Shown here: positions 1-6,428 of the stretch, one piece after another
Numbering within the stretch: position 1 is the first letter of the stretch
Layout: each line of letters starts with the position of its first letter
Origin: Chloroflexota bacterium
Lineage (GTDB): Bacteria > Chloroflexota > Limnocylindria > QHBO01
Direction of reading: 5' to 3'
DNA length: 6,745 nt
Assembly: GCA_013694645.1 (NCBI GenBank)
Contig: JACDBZ010000215.1
Coordinates: 1-6,745 of the forward strand
Position numbers and translations under genes: made by a program
The notes under the pieces: model-generated
What the model was told of the DNA's origin: nothing
Seen by the model: only the letters and a program-made list of their open reading frames with translations
Databases searched by the model: none

Positions 1-1
1 G

Positions 2-127
2 CTCGCCTGGGTCTACCAGCGGACCGGTAATCTGCTGGCGCCGATCGCGATGCACGCGACGGTCAACGGCATCTCGGTCGCACTTGCGCTCCTCGTCCGC
101 TTCGACCTGGTCCGGCTTCCGGTCTGA
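2..127 (+). CDS. CPBP-family intramembrane metalloprotease, C-terminal fragment
   Basis: Only the last 42 codons are present; the 5' part lies outside the window. The fragment contains a hydrophobic stretch with the pattern NLLAPIAMHATVN (fragment residues 10-22). This matches the last conserved motif of the CPBP (CAAX protease/bacteriocin-processing, Abi) family, in which a His and an Asn four residues later (here H18 and N22) belong to the membrane-embedded active site. After it comes one more hydrophobic helix and a short tail ending in TGA. Family members are multi-pass membrane proteins whose substrates are usually unknown. The gene lies 61 bases upstream of the radC-like gene on the same strand, so co-transcription is possible, but no functional link is evident. 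The family call rests on one motif. Confidence 0.72.
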   Translation, partial: LAWVYQRTGNLLAPIAMHATVNGISVALALLVRFDLVRLPV

Positions 128-188
128 GCGACTCCTGGTAAGCCGCCGGTAATGGGCCGGTGAGCGCAGATGGCTATCGTGAGCGCCC

Positions 189-935
189 ATGACCCACCAG
201 CCCATACCACTGCCCACTGCGCTCCCGATTGAGCGGCTGCCCGCCCGCTCGCACGGCCAGCGCTTCGACCGTCATGGCACTGAGGCGTCGGGAGACGAGG
301 AGCTGCTGGCGACAATCATCGGCGACAGGGCGGCTGCTCCACGCGTGGCACGTCGGCTGCTCGATCGCTTCGGGACCCTCGCCGAGGTGGCGCGCGCTCT
401 GCCGATCGAGCTTCGCGTGGCAGGGCTCTCGCAGGCAGCCGCGCTGCGTATTGCGGCCTGCGCCGAGCTCGGACGGCGGGTCGCCCGCGCCTGGCCCGCT
501 GATCCGTGGCTGATTCGCACCCCCGCGGACGTTGCGGAGCCACTCATCGACGCGATGGGTGCCCTCGAGCGGGAAGAGCTGCGGGTACTGCTCCTGGACA
601 CGAAGAACGTCGTCACCGCCGAGCGGACCGTGTATCGCGGGAACCTCGCCGGGTCGTCGGTACGGGTCGGGGAGGTCTTTCGCGACGCCGTTCGTGCCTG
701 CGCTGCGGCGATCATCGTGGCGCACAACCATCCGTCAGGCGACGCGGGGCCTTCCGCCGACGACCTGCGCATCACGGCCGAGCTGGCTGAGGCGGGCCGC
801 CTGCTCGACATTGAGCTGCTGGACCACCTGGTGATCGGTCGCGGCAGATGGACCTCGTTGCGCGCGCTCGGCGCGCTCGGTCAGCCGCCAGCCACGATTC
901 GCGAGAGGAGACCGCCGCCGATATCGGTCACGTAG
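189..935 (+). CDS. radC: RadC-family JAB/MPN-domain protein (UPF0758)
   Basis: The 248-residue product has the two-part RadC layout. The N-terminal part (about residues 15-100) includes the DEELLATIIG segment at 36-45 and a helix-hairpin-helix-like stretch (about 77-97, ending ACAELGRR). The C-terminal JAB/MPN metalloprotease-like domain (about 105-225) carries the JAMM signature: E162 in GEVFRDAV, then HNHPSGD with H179 and H181, and D192 ten residues after H181. All expected metal ligands are present. Despite the name, a DNA-repair role is doubtful for the family and the biochemical function is unsettled. The ATG at 189 was chosen because it gives the normal N terminus; only a weak purine-rich stretch (GTGAGCG, 179-185) precedes it. 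The last roughly 20 residues go beyond the usual family end (WTSLRALG) and are encoded opposite the dehydrogenase 3' end. Confidence 0.9.
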   Translation: MTHQPIPLPTALPIERLPARSHGQRFDRHGTEASGDEELLATIIGDRAAAPRVARRLLDRFGTLAEVARALPIELRVAGLSQAAALRIAACAELGRRVARAWPADPWLIRTPADVAEPLIDAMGALEREELRVLLLDTKNVVTAERTVYRGNLAGSSVRVGEVFRDAVRACAAAIIVAHNHPSGDAGPSADDLRITAELAEAGRLLDIELLDHLVIGRGRWTSLRALGALGQPPATIRERRPPPISVT

Positions 936-2173
936 AGCTCACCGTCCGCGTCCGCGCCGAAGCTGCTGATGGAGCGTCCGGTCTCGAGCAGAATGCGCGG
1001 CGTCAGCGCGCTGCCGTCCCCCGGCGCCTCAGCGTCGGAGCGGATTCCGAGGAGAAGGCCCGAACAGTAGTCGCTGAACAGGTACCAGCCGTTGAGTCCC
1101 TCGATCGCCGTGCCGCGATAGACATGGCCTCCCGTGACCGAGCAGCCGAGATCGCGGCCGTACTCCACCAACGGCAGGATCAGGCCGTCGGATGAGCAGG
1201 TGGTGTCGGCGAAGCAGTGCGATGCCTCCATGAGGTTCCAGCCCAGGTTGGCACCCGCATCGGCCATGGGATCCACCCGATTGACTTCCTCGTAGGAGTT
1301 CTGGCCCACGTCGGCGACCCAGAGAGCCTCGGTCTCCACATCGAAGCTGAAGCGCCACGGATTGCGAAGCCCGAAGAGGAAGACCTCCGGTGCACCATCG
1401 GACCCGTCGGCGAATGGGTTGTCGTCGGGTATGGCGTACGCGCCCGGCTCGGCCACGTCCATGCGCAGGATTGAGCCGAGGAGTGTCGACGCGTCCTGGC
1501 CATTGCCGAAGGGATCGCCGCCTGAGCCGCCGTCGCCCAGGCCGAACCACAGGTAGCCGTCCGGCCCGAACGCGAGCTGACCTCCGTTGTGGTTCGCAAA
1601 GGGTTGTTCGACGCGCATGAGGACGACCTCGCTGGACGGATCGAGGATCGGTGCCGCATCGCCATCCTGGCCGCCGGCGAACTCGGAGAGGACCGTGTTG
1701 CCGTCGCGATCGCTGTAGTGCACGAAGGCCCGATTGTCGTCCGGCCAATCCTGGTGGAGCACCAGTCCCAGCAGGCCGCGCTCCCCCTCGCCGAGGACGC
1801 GATCGCGAATGTCGAGGACGGTCGATCGTTCTCCGCGCTGCGGGTGGACGCCGATCACCCGGCCGGCCTGTTCGTTGACGAGCAACCAGCCTCCCGCTGC
1901 CGATGCGATCCCGATCGGCGCCGAGAGCCCCTCTGCCACCGTCTCGAGGGCCAGGGGCGGCGGATCATCGGCGCCGGCCCCGGAAGAAGCCACAGCGGAT
2001 GGGGTAACGCTGCCCGGTTCAGCCGGACCGGGCTCGGCGGAGGCGCTGTCTGTCGGACTCGACGGCTGGACGGACGTCACCGTCGGTCCAGAGCTCGAAT
2101 CGGATGGCGTGGCGCATGCGGCGAGCAGAGCCAGGATGAGGATCAACGGGACGCGACGATGAAGCGTGGGCAT
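881..2173 (-). CDS. PQQ-dependent sugar dehydrogenase-like lipoprotein (GSDH beta-propeller)
   Basis: This is a predicted exported lipoprotein of 430 residues. Residues 1-20 form a lipoprotein signal (RR, hydrophobic core, then LLAAC with lipidated Cys20). A tether rich in Ser, Pro, Ala and Thr follows (21-70), then a beta-propeller of the glucose/sorbosone dehydrogenase family (about 75-428). Diagnostic motifs are NHNGGQLAFGPDG (194-206), where H195 aligns with the catalytic-base His of soluble PQQ glucose dehydrogenase, GDGGSGGDP (213-221), GLRNPWRFSFD (268-278), DVGQNSYEEVN (288-298) and TGGHVYRG (347-354). Cysteines 320, 326, 344 and 370 lie in the segment that is Cys-rich in the HIP-like subgroup. 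Family members oxidise aldoses outside the cytoplasm using PQQ; the substrate cannot be read here. The frame stays open upstream to 2251, but ATG 2173 places the signal peptide at the N terminus. No PQQ synthesis genes are visible. Confidence 0.85.
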   Translation of the reverse strand: MPTLHRRVPLILILALLAACATPSDSSSGPTVTSVQPSSPTDSASAEPGPAEPGSVTPSAVASSGAGADDPPPLALETVAEGLSAPIGIASAAGGWLLVNEQAGRVIGVHPQRGERSTVLDIRDRVLGEGERGLLGLVLHQDWPDDNRAFVHYSDRDGNTVLSEFAGGQDGDAAPILDPSSEVVLMRVEQPFANHNGGQLAFGPDGYLWFGLGDGGSGGDPFGNGQDASTLLGSILRMDVAEPGAYAIPDDNPFADGSDGAPEVFLFGLRNPWRFSFDVETEALWVADVGQNSYEEVNRVDPMADAGANLGWNLMEASHCFADTTCSSDGLILPLVEYGRDLGCSVTGGHVYRGTAIEGLNGWYLFSDYCSGLLLGIRSDAEAPGDGSALTPRILLETGRSISSFGADADGELYVTDIGGGLLSRIVAGG

Positions 2174-2244
2174 TGGTCCGATTGTCGCCGAGATCAGTCC
2201 ATGGCGCCGATCGCGTGTCCGATCGGGTAGGGTTTCGCATATCC
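2174..2244. promoter_or_regulatory. Divergent promoter region between dehydrogenase and glgE
   Basis: These 71 bases lie between two divergent start codons and must hold elements for both genes unless glgE starts further upstream. For the dehydrogenase, GACAAT reads on the minus strand at 2186-2181, ending seven bases before the ATG; that spacing would suit a leaderless transcript. For glgE, TAGGGT at 2228-2233 fits a TANNNT -10 box twelve bases before the ATG at 2245. I find no good -35 match for either. No strong Shine-Dalgarno precedes either ATG, which agrees with short-leader or leaderless mRNAs. The positions are inferred by eye. Confidence 0.35.
2207..2226. promoter_or_regulatory. Candidate operator: perfect 7-6-7 inverted repeat
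   Basis: CCGATCG (2207-2213) and CGATCGG (2220-2226) are exact reverse complements separated by six bases (CGTGTC). The repeat is near the middle of the divergent intergenic region and just upstream of the proposed glgE -10 box (2228-2233). A dimeric regulator bound there could affect both genes. CGATCG is itself a palindrome and GATCG is common in this GC-rich window, so chance is a serious alternative. No regulator gene is in view. Confidence 0.3.
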
Positions 2245-4326
2245 ATGACAACCACGAGAGCGGGCGTCCGACGCGCGATGGCCACGGTCGTCGATGCCTC
2301 CGGGCCGGAGGCCGATGCGATCGGCAGCCGGCGCAGCATCATCATCGAGCGGATAACGCCGGAGCTGGACGGCGGTCGCCACCCGATCAAGCGCGTGGTC
2401 GGGGACCAGCTGCTGGTGACCGCCGATATCTTCGCCGACGGGCACGACCTGCTCGATGCCGTCGTGCTGCTCCGGGCAGACGACGAGACCACGTGGCGTC
2501 GGACGCCGATGCGGCCGATCGACAACGACCGTTGGTCCGGCCACGTTGAGCTCTCCCGTAACCGGCGGCACGTCTACGCCATCGAGGCATGGCGGGACGC
2601 GTTCGGCTCGTGGCGCGACGGCCTTCGCAAGAAGCTCGACGCCGGCATCGCCGTCCCGAACGAGATCGAGGAGGGGCGGCTGCTGGCGGTGGCCGCGCTG
2701 CGGCGCGCCGAGGAGGCCGATGCCCACGACGATGCGTCCCGCATTCGCGACGGGCTCGCCGACCTGAAGCGCGCCCGCTCCGAAGTGACGCGCGCCGCGG
2801 CCCTCGTCGGGGAGGATCTTCTCACCGCAATGCGCCGTCACCCCGACCTTCGGTTCGCCTCCCGATCGCCGCACTTGCCGCTCGTGGTCGACCGCGAGCG
2901 CGCCAGGTTCGGCGCCTGGTACGAGCTCTTCCCGCGCTCGCAGGGGCGAGATCCCAAACGACCGGCGGCCACGACCCTGACGCAGGCGGAATGGCGTCTC
3001 CCACAGATCGCCGCCATGGGATTCGACGTTGTCTATCTTCCTCCGATTCACCCGATCGGGAGGACGAACCGCAAGGGTCGCAACAACACCCTGGACGCGC
3101 GTGCGGACGACGTTGGTTCACCGTACGCCATCGGCTCAGCGGATGGCGGTCATGACACGGTCGCGCCGGAGCTGGGCGGGTTGCGCGAGCTCCTCCATTT
3201 CCGCAAGGCCGTCGAGGATCACGGCATGGAGCTGGCGATGGACGTCGCCATCCAGGCGTCGCCGGATCATCCATACGTGGCGCAACATCCCGACTGGTTC
3301 CGACACTCGCCGGACGGCAGCATCAAGTACGCCGAGAACCCGCCGAAGAAGTACCAGGACATCTACCCGGTCGACTTCGGCGGCGAGGACGTGGCCGAGC
3401 GCCGCGCACTCTGGCACGAATGGAAGCGCATCTTCGAGGTCTGGATCGAGCGGGGCGTCCAAATATTTCGGGTCGACAATCCGCACACCAAGCCGATCTC
3501 GTTCTGGGCCTGGCTGATCGCGGAGATCCAGCGTGACCATCCCGAGACGATCTTCCTGTCGGAAGCGTTCACGAAGCCGAAGATGATGCGGCAGCTGGCC
3601 AAGGTCGGCTTCACGCAGAGCTATACCTATTTCACCTGGCGCGAAACCGCCGCAGAGCTGCGGGATTACCTGATCGAGCTGACGCAGAGCGAGATGGTCG
3701 AGTATTTCCGGGGCAACCTGTTCACCAACACGCCGGACATCAATCCGCACCACCTCGATCACGGGCGACCCGCCTTCGTCATCCGATCGGTCCTCGCCGC
3801 AACCCTCTCGTCCAGCTACGGCATCTACTCCGGCTGGGAGCTGTGCGAGTCGGCTCGGCTGGGTGAGCGTGAGGAGTACCTCGACTCGGAGAAGTTCGAG
3901 ATCCGCGCGCGCGACTGGGACGCGAAGGGGAACATCAAGCTGCTCATCGGCGAGCTGAACCGGCTTCGGGCCCAACTGCCGGCGCTGAGGCGATACGAGA
4001 ACCTGCGCTTCGAGAACGTGAGCGGCCAGCGAACGCTCTTCTATCGGAAGGCGCTGCCACACGGCAAGGTGGACCCGCTGACCGGCCACCCCCACCGCTG
4101 GCGCGATCCGGTCTATGTTGCGGTGAATTGCGACCCCACGACTGCCGAGCGTGCGATCCTGCATCCCGACCTGCCGGCGGTCGGCATCGGCTGGGACCAG
4201 CCGTACGTGGTCACCGACTTGATGACCGGTCGGACGTCGCAGGAGCGCGGTGCCGATATTTCGGTCGTTCTGGACCCCGCGGGCGAACCGTTTCACATCT
4301 TCACGGTCGCTCCGCTCGACCGTTGA
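2245..4326 (+). CDS. glgE: Alpha-1,4-glucan:maltose-1-phosphate maltosyltransferase (GH13_3)
   Basis: GlgE transfers maltosyl units from maltose-1-phosphate to the non-reducing end of alpha-1,4-glucans in the cytoplasm. The 693-residue product has the family length and order: a GlgE-type N-terminal domain (DUF3416, about 30-220, with a charged helical insert), a GH13 barrel and a C-terminal beta-domain (about 616-693). Family motifs are PPIHPIGRTNRKG (266-278), GSPYAIGSADGGHD (291-304) and KYAENPPKKYQDIYPVDF (361-378). The catalytic residues are the nucleophile D411 in FRVDNPHTKP, acid/base E440 in FLSEAFTKP and D498 in NTPDINP; the 29-residue spacing between the first two equals that of Streptomyces GlgE. 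ATG 2245 was chosen as it follows a plausible -10 box and leaves a normal N terminus. The same frame has an upstream TTG at 2173 and a later ATG at 2278. treS follows after 41 bases, indicating an operon. Confidence 0.95.
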   Translation: MTTTRAGVRRAMATVVDASGPEADAIGSRRSIIIERITPELDGGRHPIKRVVGDQLLVTADIFADGHDLLDAVVLLRADDETTWRRTPMRPIDNDRWSGHVELSRNRRHVYAIEAWRDAFGSWRDGLRKKLDAGIAVPNEIEEGRLLAVAALRRAEEADAHDDASRIRDGLADLKRARSEVTRAAALVGEDLLTAMRRHPDLRFASRSPHLPLVVDRERARFGAWYELFPRSQGRDPKRPAATTLTQAEWRLPQIAAMGFDVVYLPPIHPIGRTNRKGRNNTLDARADDVGSPYAIGSADGGHDTVAPELGGLRELLHFRKAVEDHGMELAMDVAIQASPDHPYVAQHPDWFRHSPDGSIKYAENPPKKYQDIYPVDFGGEDVAERRALWHEWKRIFEVWIERGVQIFRVDNPHTKPISFWAWLIAEIQRDHPETIFLSEAFTKPKMMRQLAKVGFTQSYTYFTWRETAAELRDYLIELTQSEMVEYFRGNLFTNTPDINPHHLDHGRPAFVIRSVLAATLSSSYGIYSGWELCESARLGEREEYLDSEKFEIRARDWDAKGNIKLLIGELNRLRAQLPALRRYENLRFENVSGQRTLFYRKALPHGKVDPLTGHPHRWRDPVYVAVNCDPTTAERAILHPDLPAVGIGWDQPYVVTDLMTGRTSQERGADISVVLDPAGEPFHIFTVAPLDR

Positions 4327-4349
4327 CTCTCAACCCATCCGATGTCCGT

Positions 4350-4354
4350 GGAGG
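4350..4354 (+). promoter_or_regulatory. Ribosome binding site for treS
   Basis: GGAGG lies 13 bases before the TTG at 4368, slightly further than usual. It supports that start because an in-frame TGA at 4356-4358 rules out any start further upstream, and no ATG, GTG or further TTG follows before the conserved WYKDAIIYQLH motif. Confidence 0.5.
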
Positions 4355-4367
4355 TTGACCAGGTCCG

Positions 4368-6086
4368 TTGACTAGACCAGTTGCGCCCTCGATCGCCGCC
4401 GACGCCCTGCCTCGACCCGAGAGCGCGCCTCCCCTCCTTCTGCGCGACGACCCGCACTGGTACAAGGACGCGATCATTTACCAGCTGCATGTCAAGGCCT
4501 TCAACGACTCGACCAATGACGGCGTCGGCGATTTCGCGGGCCTCGCGGAGAGGCTGGACTACATCGCCGATCTCGGTGTCACGGCCATCTGGCTGCTGCC
4601 GTTCTACCCCTCACCGCTTCGCGATGATGGCTACGACATCGCCGCCTTCACCGAGGTGCATCCCGATTACGGCTCCCTGCGCGAGTTCCGCGGCTTCGTG
4701 CGTGAGGCGCATCGGCGTGGCCTGCGCGTCATCACCGAGCTCGTCATCAACCACACCAGCGACCAGCACCCGTGGTTCGTCGAGTCGCGCGCCAGCCGCA
4801 ACAGCCCGAAGCGCGATTGGTACGTGTGGAGCGACACCGATCAGAAGTACGCCGATGCGCGGATCATCTTCACCGACACCGAAACGTCGAACTGGACCTG
4901 GGACCAGGAGTCACAGCAGTACTACTGGCATCGGTTCTTCGCTCATCAGCCCGACCTGAACTTCGACAACTCGCAGGTCGTGCGGGCGGTGCTGCGCGTC
5001 ATGCGCTTCTGGCTTGACCTCGGCGTGGATGGTCTGCGCCTGGACGCCGTGCCGTACCTGGTCGAGCGAGAGGGGACAAATGGGGAGAACCTGCCCGAGA
5101 CGCACGCGGTCCTGAAGCGCCTGCGAGCCGGGATGGACGCTCGTTACGCGGGCCGCATGCTGCTGGCAGAGGCGAACCAATGGCCGCCGGACGTGCTGCC
5201 CTACTTCGGCGACGCAACGGCTCCCGAATGCCACATGGCGTTCCACTTTCCGCTCATGCCGCGCATCTGGATCGCGCTGCGGCGCGAGGACCGCTATCCG
5301 ATCGTCGAGATCATGGATCAGACGCCGCACATCCCCGACGAGGCCCAGTGGGCGCTCTTCCTGCGCAACCACGATGAGCTGACGCTCGAGATGGTGACGG
5401 ACGAGGAGCGTGACTTCATGTACGCCGAATACGCCAAGGACGCCCGAATGCGGATCAATGTCGGCATTCGCAGACGCCTCGCGCCCCTGGTCGACAACAG
5501 CCGGCGACGGATCGAGCTCCTCAACTCGCTCCTCTTCTCGATGCATGGCACGCCCGTCATCTATTACGGCGACGAGATCGGGATGGGCGACAACGTCTAC
5601 CTCGGCGATCGCAATGGCGTTCGTACGCCGATGCAGTGGACCGGCGACCGAAACGCCGGCTTCAGCCGCGCCGATGTCCACGCGCTCTACGCACCCCTGG
5701 TGGCCGATCCGGTCTACGGCTACCAGGCGGTCAATGTGGAGTCGCAGGACCGCGTGCCCGGCTCCCTCCTCAACTGGATGAAGCGGCTCATCCGCGTGCG
5801 ACGAGCGCACCCGGTCTTCGGCCGCGGATCGCTCGAGTTTCTGCATCCGGAGAACCGCCGCGTTCTCGCCTACCTGCGCGAGCACGAGGCCACCTCGATC
5901 CTCTGCGTCGCGAACTTATCGCGCTTCGCGCAGTACGTGGAGCTTGATCTTTCTCGCTTCATGGGCCGCGTGCCCGTCGAACTGATCGGTCGCGTGCACT
6001 TCCCGCCGATCGGCGAGCTTCCCTACCTGCTGACGCTCGGCCCGCATGACTTCCTCTGGTTCGAGCTGACCGATGGCGGCGGTTGA
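4368..6086 (+). CDS. treS: Trehalose synthase / maltose alpha-D-glucosyltransferase (GH13_16)
   Basis: TreS interconverts trehalose and maltose by intramolecular rearrangement, here supplying maltose to the GlgE route. The 572-residue product is almost wholly family-typical, starting with DPHWYKDAIIYQLHVKAF (28-45). A calcium-loop-like segment DSTNDGVGD follows at 47-55. GH13 motifs are VITELVINH (121-129), GLRLDAVPYL with nucleophile D226 (222-231), LLAEANQ with acid/base E268 (265-271) and FLRNHDEL with D336 (331-338). E124 replaces the Asp commonly found in other GH13 enzymes and is normal for TreS. FLHPENRRVLAY (491-502) and GELPYLLTLGPHDFLWFEL (549-567) mark the C-terminal beta-domain. 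The protein ends there, so this is the stand-alone form and not the TreS-maltokinase fusion seen in many proteobacteria; a separate kinase gene follows. TTG 4368 is the only acceptable start. It is 41 bases after glgE and presumably co-transcribed. Confidence 0.96.
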   Translation: MTRPVAPSIAADALPRPESAPPLLLRDDPHWYKDAIIYQLHVKAFNDSTNDGVGDFAGLAERLDYIADLGVTAIWLLPFYPSPLRDDGYDIAAFTEVHPDYGSLREFRGFVREAHRRGLRVITELVINHTSDQHPWFVESRASRNSPKRDWYVWSDTDQKYADARIIFTDTETSNWTWDQESQQYYWHRFFAHQPDLNFDNSQVVRAVLRVMRFWLDLGVDGLRLDAVPYLVEREGTNGENLPETHAVLKRLRAGMDARYAGRMLLAEANQWPPDVLPYFGDATAPECHMAFHFPLMPRIWIALRREDRYPIVEIMDQTPHIPDEAQWALFLRNHDELTLEMVTDEERDFMYAEYAKDARMRINVGIRRRLAPLVDNSRRRIELLNSLLFSMHGTPVIYYGDEIGMGDNVYLGDRNGVRTPMQWTGDRNAGFSRADVHALYAPLVADPVYGYQAVNVESQDRVPGSLLNWMKRLIRVRRAHPVFGRGSLEFLHPENRRVLAYLREHEATSILCVANLSRFAQYVELDLSRFMGRVPVELIGRVHFPPIGELPYLLTLGPHDFLWFELTDGGG

Positions 6087-6414
6087 TCGCCGATCCGGGC
6101 CTGGACCTTCCGTGGCCCAACCCGCCATCGACGCCGACGGACGAGGCGACACCTCCGTCAACTCATGCGGCTGATGATTGAATGGCTGCGCCACGTCGCC
6201 CAGCCCCGTCAGCTATACGCTGCCCGAATCAGTTCCCGCGCGGATGAAGGCTCGAGTCGTCACGACGGCTCAGATCGATGCACCGAGCGGATTGTTGACG
6301 AGCTGGGACCGCGTGAGCGCGTCATTGACTCACGGGGCGGTTCGTGTGACGGGACGACGGCCACCGGCTGGGCGTCCCACGGCATCGGCGGTATCGATTG
6401 ATGTTCGGCACTCA
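6087..6414 (+). other. Unexplained 328-base gap between treS and maltokinase
   Basis: This gap is unusually long for the window. I see no recognisable gene. Short frames exist: ATG 6073 to TGA 6177 (34 codons, overlapping the treS end), and ATG 6165 to TGA 6401 (78 codons). The maltokinase frame itself is open back to 6178, with an ATG at 6244. None gives a recognisable protein, and codon third positions in these frames are less GC-rich than in the flanking genes. A weak inverted repeat GGGCC/GGCCC (6097-6101 and 6114-6118) follows treS, but no T-run makes it a standard terminator. TTGACG at 6295-6300 and TATCGA at 6392-6397 are isolated promoter-like words without proper spacing. The gap may hold an internal promoter or a decayed gene. 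Confidence 0.4.
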
Positions 6415-6428
6415 GTGACATCGTCACT
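6414..6428. repeat. Perfect 6-3-6 inverted repeat over the maltokinase start
   Basis: AGTGAC (6414-6419) and GTCACT (6423-6428) are exact reverse complements around ATC. The proposed GTG start (6415-6417) lies inside the left arm, so in mRNA a short stem would cover the start codon. It could be a translational control, a protein-binding site, or chance. Confidence 0.4.

Noticed and set aside
128..188. Promoter or terminator between the protease fragment and radC
   Set aside because: Only short GC-rich repeats (CCGG) are present; no -10/-35 pair or stem with T-run could be seen.
1589..2230. Open frame of 213 codons on the plus strand opposite the dehydrogenase
   Set aside because: The opposite strand encodes a signal peptide, lipobox and propeller motifs; this frame shows nothing recognisable.
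3136..4296. Long open frame of 386 codons on the minus strand inside glgE
   Set aside because: It lies wholly opposite a convincing gene with intact catalytic motifs, shows no recognisable protein pattern, and is the kind of shadow frame that GC-rich codon bias produces.
4911..5885. Open frame of 324 codons on the minus strand inside treS
   Set aside because: It is complementary to the conserved TreS barrel and has no domain of its own; treated as a shadow.
6097..6118. Terminator after treS (GGGCC/GGCCC repeat)
   Set aside because: Arms of five bases with a twelve-base loop and no T-run; too weak to call.
6165..6401. 78-codon frame after treS as a real gene
   Set aside because: No clear ribosome binding site, no recognisable motif, and third-position base use is not clearly coding. 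Kept only as part of the gap observation.
6244..6414. N-terminal extension of the maltokinase from ATG 6244
   Set aside because: The frame is open, but the extra residues resemble no known maltokinase N terminus and the codons have many A/T third positions, unlike the rest of the gene.
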